A DNA stretch of 64,000 nt, taken from Hetaerina americana. Its lineage: Eukaryota; Arthropoda; Insecta; Odonata; Calopterygidae. The position numbers were made by a program, and so were the translations under genes. The stretch lies in the NCBI GenBank assembly GCA_022747635.1, contig JAKTNV010000005.1, forward strand, positions 41,740,238 through 41,804,237, written 5' to 3'. This document shows positions 60,701-64,000 of this stretch, piece after piece. Under the pieces are notes generated by a model. The model had not been told where the DNA came from, did not search any database, and saw only the letters and a list, made by a program, of their open reading frames with translations. Position 1 is the first letter of the stretch. Every line of letters begins with the position of its first letter.

Positions 60701-62275
60701 TTATGGTGTGACAGGAAATCCCAATCCTATTTAGGTCTCTGGAGAAGGCTGAATGTAACTCGACTCGTTACTATGCTGGTTGAGTACTGATCCGCCATCC
60801 GGAAGGCTATGAGTTCGAATCTCTTCTCGGGAGAGTTGTGTTGTGAAATCTGATGTACACTGCCAATTTATTCTCTTTATATATAAATTCCTCAGTTGAC
60901 ACATTAAGCCAAACTTTGCTTGCCACCCAGTTAACAGTTACCAGGGAGCGAGTTACAGACCCTTGACCTCCGGATTAAGACTTAAATTACGAGACATCAA
61001 ACGAACGCGGCGGCATTCTTTGTGGCGCGAATGTTTAATAACTCTCAGACATCTCAACGTTCTAATTTTCTACTATTGCTTTTTGCCATTCTTTCCCTTG
61101 GGAATTCGAGGAATCACCTAAACCAAAACCAAAAAATTCTAAAACCCTAAGTATACTTCTCCTTAACTTTAATTCTTGCTCACGGTGTTGGTTGCATATT
61201 CATTATCAACGCAGCTCTAACTACCGCGTCAGGTCGTATCATCTGATGAGAGTGATGAGTCTCAGGATAATGAACATCAGGGCACCGTTGAACTTAATAT
61301 TCCAGACGATGCGATTTGTGACGGTATCGACTTCTCGATGGACGACAATATCTCATACAGCGCTGCTATATAACTTATGTCCCTAGCAATTCATAGTATT
61401 TATATTTCCCGTACATGCGCAGCTGATATGAAAACTTCTTTCGTTTCTATAATCTCGTAAATTTGTATAATTTAAGGGAATTAATTATACCAAGTTCCCT
61501 TTGAGTAGCTGTGTACTAGTTCTGGGAAACTTTTGTTTTGAACCATCCCATTTACTCTTACAGGAAATCATGATTACATGAATACCGCTAACAACCAGGC
61601 ACATGAACTAATGGAAAGGTTACATTGCTTAATGATCATCAATAATCAAATATAAAATGAATGTTTGAAAAATTATGCATATTCATGTGCCATTTAACAA
61701 ATGATTCTTCTCATAATGTGAACAAAATTATAAATATGAACATAATTAAAGTATTACTGTGATGGTACAATGTTTTTGACAAATTGTTGAAGGACTTGCT
61801 AAATGAATAATAAGACTAAGAGATTAATGGAAAGACTAATGGGGGTCGTAGGTATCTCTATAAATTTAATTGTAGGTGATTCTGATATAATATGGAATGC
61901 ACCTATATTAGGTGGGAATAAGTAATCTCTCAATCTTTTTCATACCTTCCGTTAATGTTGCATAACCTCTCTGGTGGATTGTAAACGAGTAGAATTCTGG
62001 AAAATATGCTTCAAGGTTAAATTCTGAGACTTGTTTTAACCGAAGGAATTCATTGAAAGGAACTGTGCGCTAATTCCGGACGCCCCCTTATCTTTCCATT
62101 ATCTCGCGTACAACTCCGAAATTTTACTTCTTCCACCCGAGTAACACGGAACAAGACAGGGAGATTTAGGAAAAGGGAATACAGGCATTCGCTTAAATAT
62201 GTGAATTATCTGTATTATAGGATTTATACACGATTCTTACGGGAGAGATCACACGGGATGATTGATGCCACGAGT
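57746..62275. other. AT-rich intronic sequence
   Basis: 58400-58850 is purine-biased but not strongly GC-rich. One SINE head lies near 60740-60900. Otherwise nothing recognisable. Confidence 0.4.
60740..60900 (+). mobile_element. Possible SINE with degraded tRNA-like head
   Basis: The segment TATGCTGGTTGAG near 60773 could be an A box, and AGTTCGAATCT (60812-60822) is a B box with two changes from consensus. The spacing fits a tRNA. The following sequence (GGGAGAGTTGTGTTGTG) was not matched to other SINEs in the window. Confidence 0.5.
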
Positions 62276-62279
62276 TTAG

Positions 62280-63265
62280 GCATCTAGATATGGGATTGAA
62301 GAGAGTAAGGGGGAGGATGAGGGAGGTAGTGACATGGAGTGCGGAGGGTGGGGTTGGAAAAAGGATTAACGTGTAAAACGGGGCCCTCTGGTGAGTAATG
62401 CCCGAAGGCTGGTCGGAGGGTGGGAGTGGGAGCGGGGAGGAAAGAGGAGGGAGTATAGCGAGACCGAGTTAGTGAGGTGCTTAAGAGGAAAGTTAAGCGC
62501 CCTGGAAGTTGGGCTAATGGAATGAGATATGCGCCCGCCCTCTACCGGCACCAGAGATACAGTTTTATCCCTCCCAAAAACCTGCCGCGCTCCCTCAAAC
62601 CCAGGTCCCATTTCCTCCCACTCCCCTTCCTCTCTCCCCGGCGTCTCTCCTCCCCACGTTAAAAAATACGCCCTCTTCTCCAAATTCTCGCTATGACTCC
62701 CTATCCCCCTACCCTTCCGCAGCTCCCTCAAAATTTCACTCAAACCTTCGTGCCTTCTCCTCTCTGATCTGTTCTCCTCCTCCGTTTCAGTCTTCCTCAA
62801 AACCACCCCTTTCCTCTCGTGCGATCAAAATCCTTGCTCGATGATGCTAAGAATCTCCTCAGCTCTCCCGCATTCCGACCACCCCCGCTCTCATGGTACC
62901 ACGCGACTCCCAGCCCATCTCTTAACCCGCGTCTCGTTCGTCGTCCACCCACTCGCCCCCTCTTCCCCCCCTCCCCCGCCACTCCCTGGCCAAGGGAGCC
63001 TCTCCTGCCCCCCATCACTCCCTCTCGCCCTTTCCCCCACCCTCGCCGTGCTCACACACGTTTTCCCGCGTCTCGCCATTCCAGTTTTAGGGCGGTGATT
63101 AGTGTCACTGCATATCAAGTGGATCGGTTTTTATTTTTTTTCTCTCATTCCCCTCCCACACATCCCCACCCCACAAGTGTCGAGCTAATCAATGCGGAAC
63201 CCGTGGCGGCCTGCGGAATTTTCCCAGGGAAAGGGGTTTTTTGCCTCGGGAGAAAGTTGAAGAGG
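62280..63265. other. GC-richer island 16
   Basis: Purine-rich at 62290-62470, then strongly pyrimidine-rich from 62560 to 63180 (CCCCCTCTTCCCCCCCTCCC). The 187-codon + frame and 146-codon minus frame overlap this tract and are Pro/Ser/Arg-rich. No gene is called. Confidence 0.5.
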
Positions 63266-63520
63266 GTATATAAAAATAATCGCAGCATCAACTTCATGGG
63301 AAAGGCCAGTCGGTACCGGATTTTTCATTATTTTTCTCCTGTCAGGTACCTAAAATTGAAATTGCTGTTTAATCTAAAATGATATTTCTTCTTTTCTCGG
63401 TTTTATCTTTATTTTAAACAGCTCCCGTGGCTATCAGACGAAGCAGCAATATAACTACACAGCAGTGATACCGAGTGCGTTTATAAGCATAAGTTTTAGA
63501 AGAGATTATGAATTGTCAAC

Positions 63521-63837
63521 GGGGATCGAGATGGTGCGGGGGCTAACGTACTGGCTTCCCACCCTGAGGGCGCGGGTTCAAATCCCGGCGGTGTTGAATA
63601 TTTTTCAGAGGTATCTCGATCCCTGCTTGAGGTGCTTTGTGGAGGGCACTTTGAGTGAGTACGCCGTCCGTCGGATGGGACGTTAAGCCGCGGACCCCTT
63701 GGCGCCTTTCGTAAAGAGCAGGCTAATGCCGACGCCGGGTTTCTCTCCACCCTTCATCCTTTCCTATCCTTCCCCTATGGCGCAAATGACCTTAGCTGTC
63801 GGTCGCCTCCCCTCAAAACTACTACTACTACTACTAC
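63521..63837 (+). mobile_element. tRNA-derived SINE, family B, full length with TSD
   Basis: The element is 317 bp, nearly identical to 18119-18423, with the same start (GGGGATCGAGATGGTGC), B-box GGTTCAAATCC and 3' end (CTCCCCTCAAAA). The tail is an (ACT)n repeat. It is flanked by a perfect 11-bp target-site duplication GAATTGTCAAC at 63510-63520 and 63838-63848. High identity and intact duplications indicate recent insertion. Frames across it in either strand are SINE artefacts. Confidence 0.93.
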
Positions 63838-64000
63838 GAATTGTCAACATAAATACTGTTGCACATTAAATGTTCGGTCATGCACGTTTTGGCATTAATT
63901 TCTATTGCACGAAGCTTCGGTGTTCAAAAAGTGAAATTTACATCTGCCCTCCTAATTGTCCTTAAAGATTTCTATGGCTTATTTTGACATTATTTAATTA

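Larger units (their letters stand above)
27027..64000 (+). other. Start of a giant slit intron, 3' end outside the window
   Basis: From the GTGAGT donor to the window edge (37 kb) I could not find the next Slit LRR exon, which should start with one base completing Ile and then read DLSNN. The interval therefore looks like a single intron of at least 37 kb. It contains most of the islands, SINEs and TE remnants described below. A short, divergent 72-nt exon could be missed by eye, so continuity of the intron is inferred. Confidence 0.6.

Noticed and set aside
62819..63382. 187-codon + frame
   Set aside because: Mostly translation of a C/T-rich island (Pro/Ser/Arg-rich) with open frames on the opposite strand too.
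63400..63470. Acceptor-like TTTATTTTAAACAG followed by CTCCCGTGGC
   Set aside because: The downstream translation meets stops and has no LRR pattern.

Overview
The window is eukaryotic and almost entirely intronic. Two short exons on the + strand can be identified with confidence: 23878-24055 and 26955-27026. Both belong to slit, the secreted axon-guidance ligand. They have matching splice phases and together encode the N-terminal cap and first leucine-rich repeat of the second LRR domain (D2), the domain that binds Robo receptors. The peptide ([14 protein letters not shown], then RLEQNEITEIPP and YKKLRRI) is arthropod-like. With introns of at least 23.9 kb upstream, 2.9 kb between the exons, and at least 37 kb downstream, the source is probably an arthropod with a large genome, most likely an insect. 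The species cannot be named from this sequence.

Layout: 1-23877 is the tail of a long intron, 24056-26954 is a short intron, and 27027-64000 is the start of another very long intron. I found no start or end of slit and no other convincing protein-coding gene. The introns have three components. (1) AT-rich unique-looking sequence. (2) About sixteen GC- and CpG-richer islands of roughly 0.3-1.1 kb, many with strong purine/pyrimidine strand asymmetry (for example 14400-15200, 31490-31860, 46880-47660, 56640-57740, 62280-63260). These account for most long open frames, which look like low-complexity artefacts. (3) Mobile-element debris.

Mobile elements: tRNA-derived SINEs of several families carry visible A/B boxes. 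One family has two nearly identical full-length copies with perfect target-site duplications (18119-18423, 63521-63837) and a truncated copy nested in a dead retrotransposon (18989-19142). A second group shares a central domain behind different tRNA-like heads (3031-3256, 45145-45400, 45590-45810, perhaps 34545-34720). Degraded C-terminal reverse-transcriptase fragments of non-LTR retrotransposons lie at 7640-8205, 18780-19795, 28790-29300 and possibly 46200-46560. An internally deleted mariner-like element lies at 52567-53103. Long (AT)n and (AG)n microsatellites occur at 2866-3002, 11755-11889 and 42989-43082.

I did not find a new gene system. The points most worth checking are the glycine-rich linker insertion in Slit, the recent SINE activity and nested insertion, the shared SINE core domain, and the recurring strand-asymmetric islands, which may or may not be regulatory.
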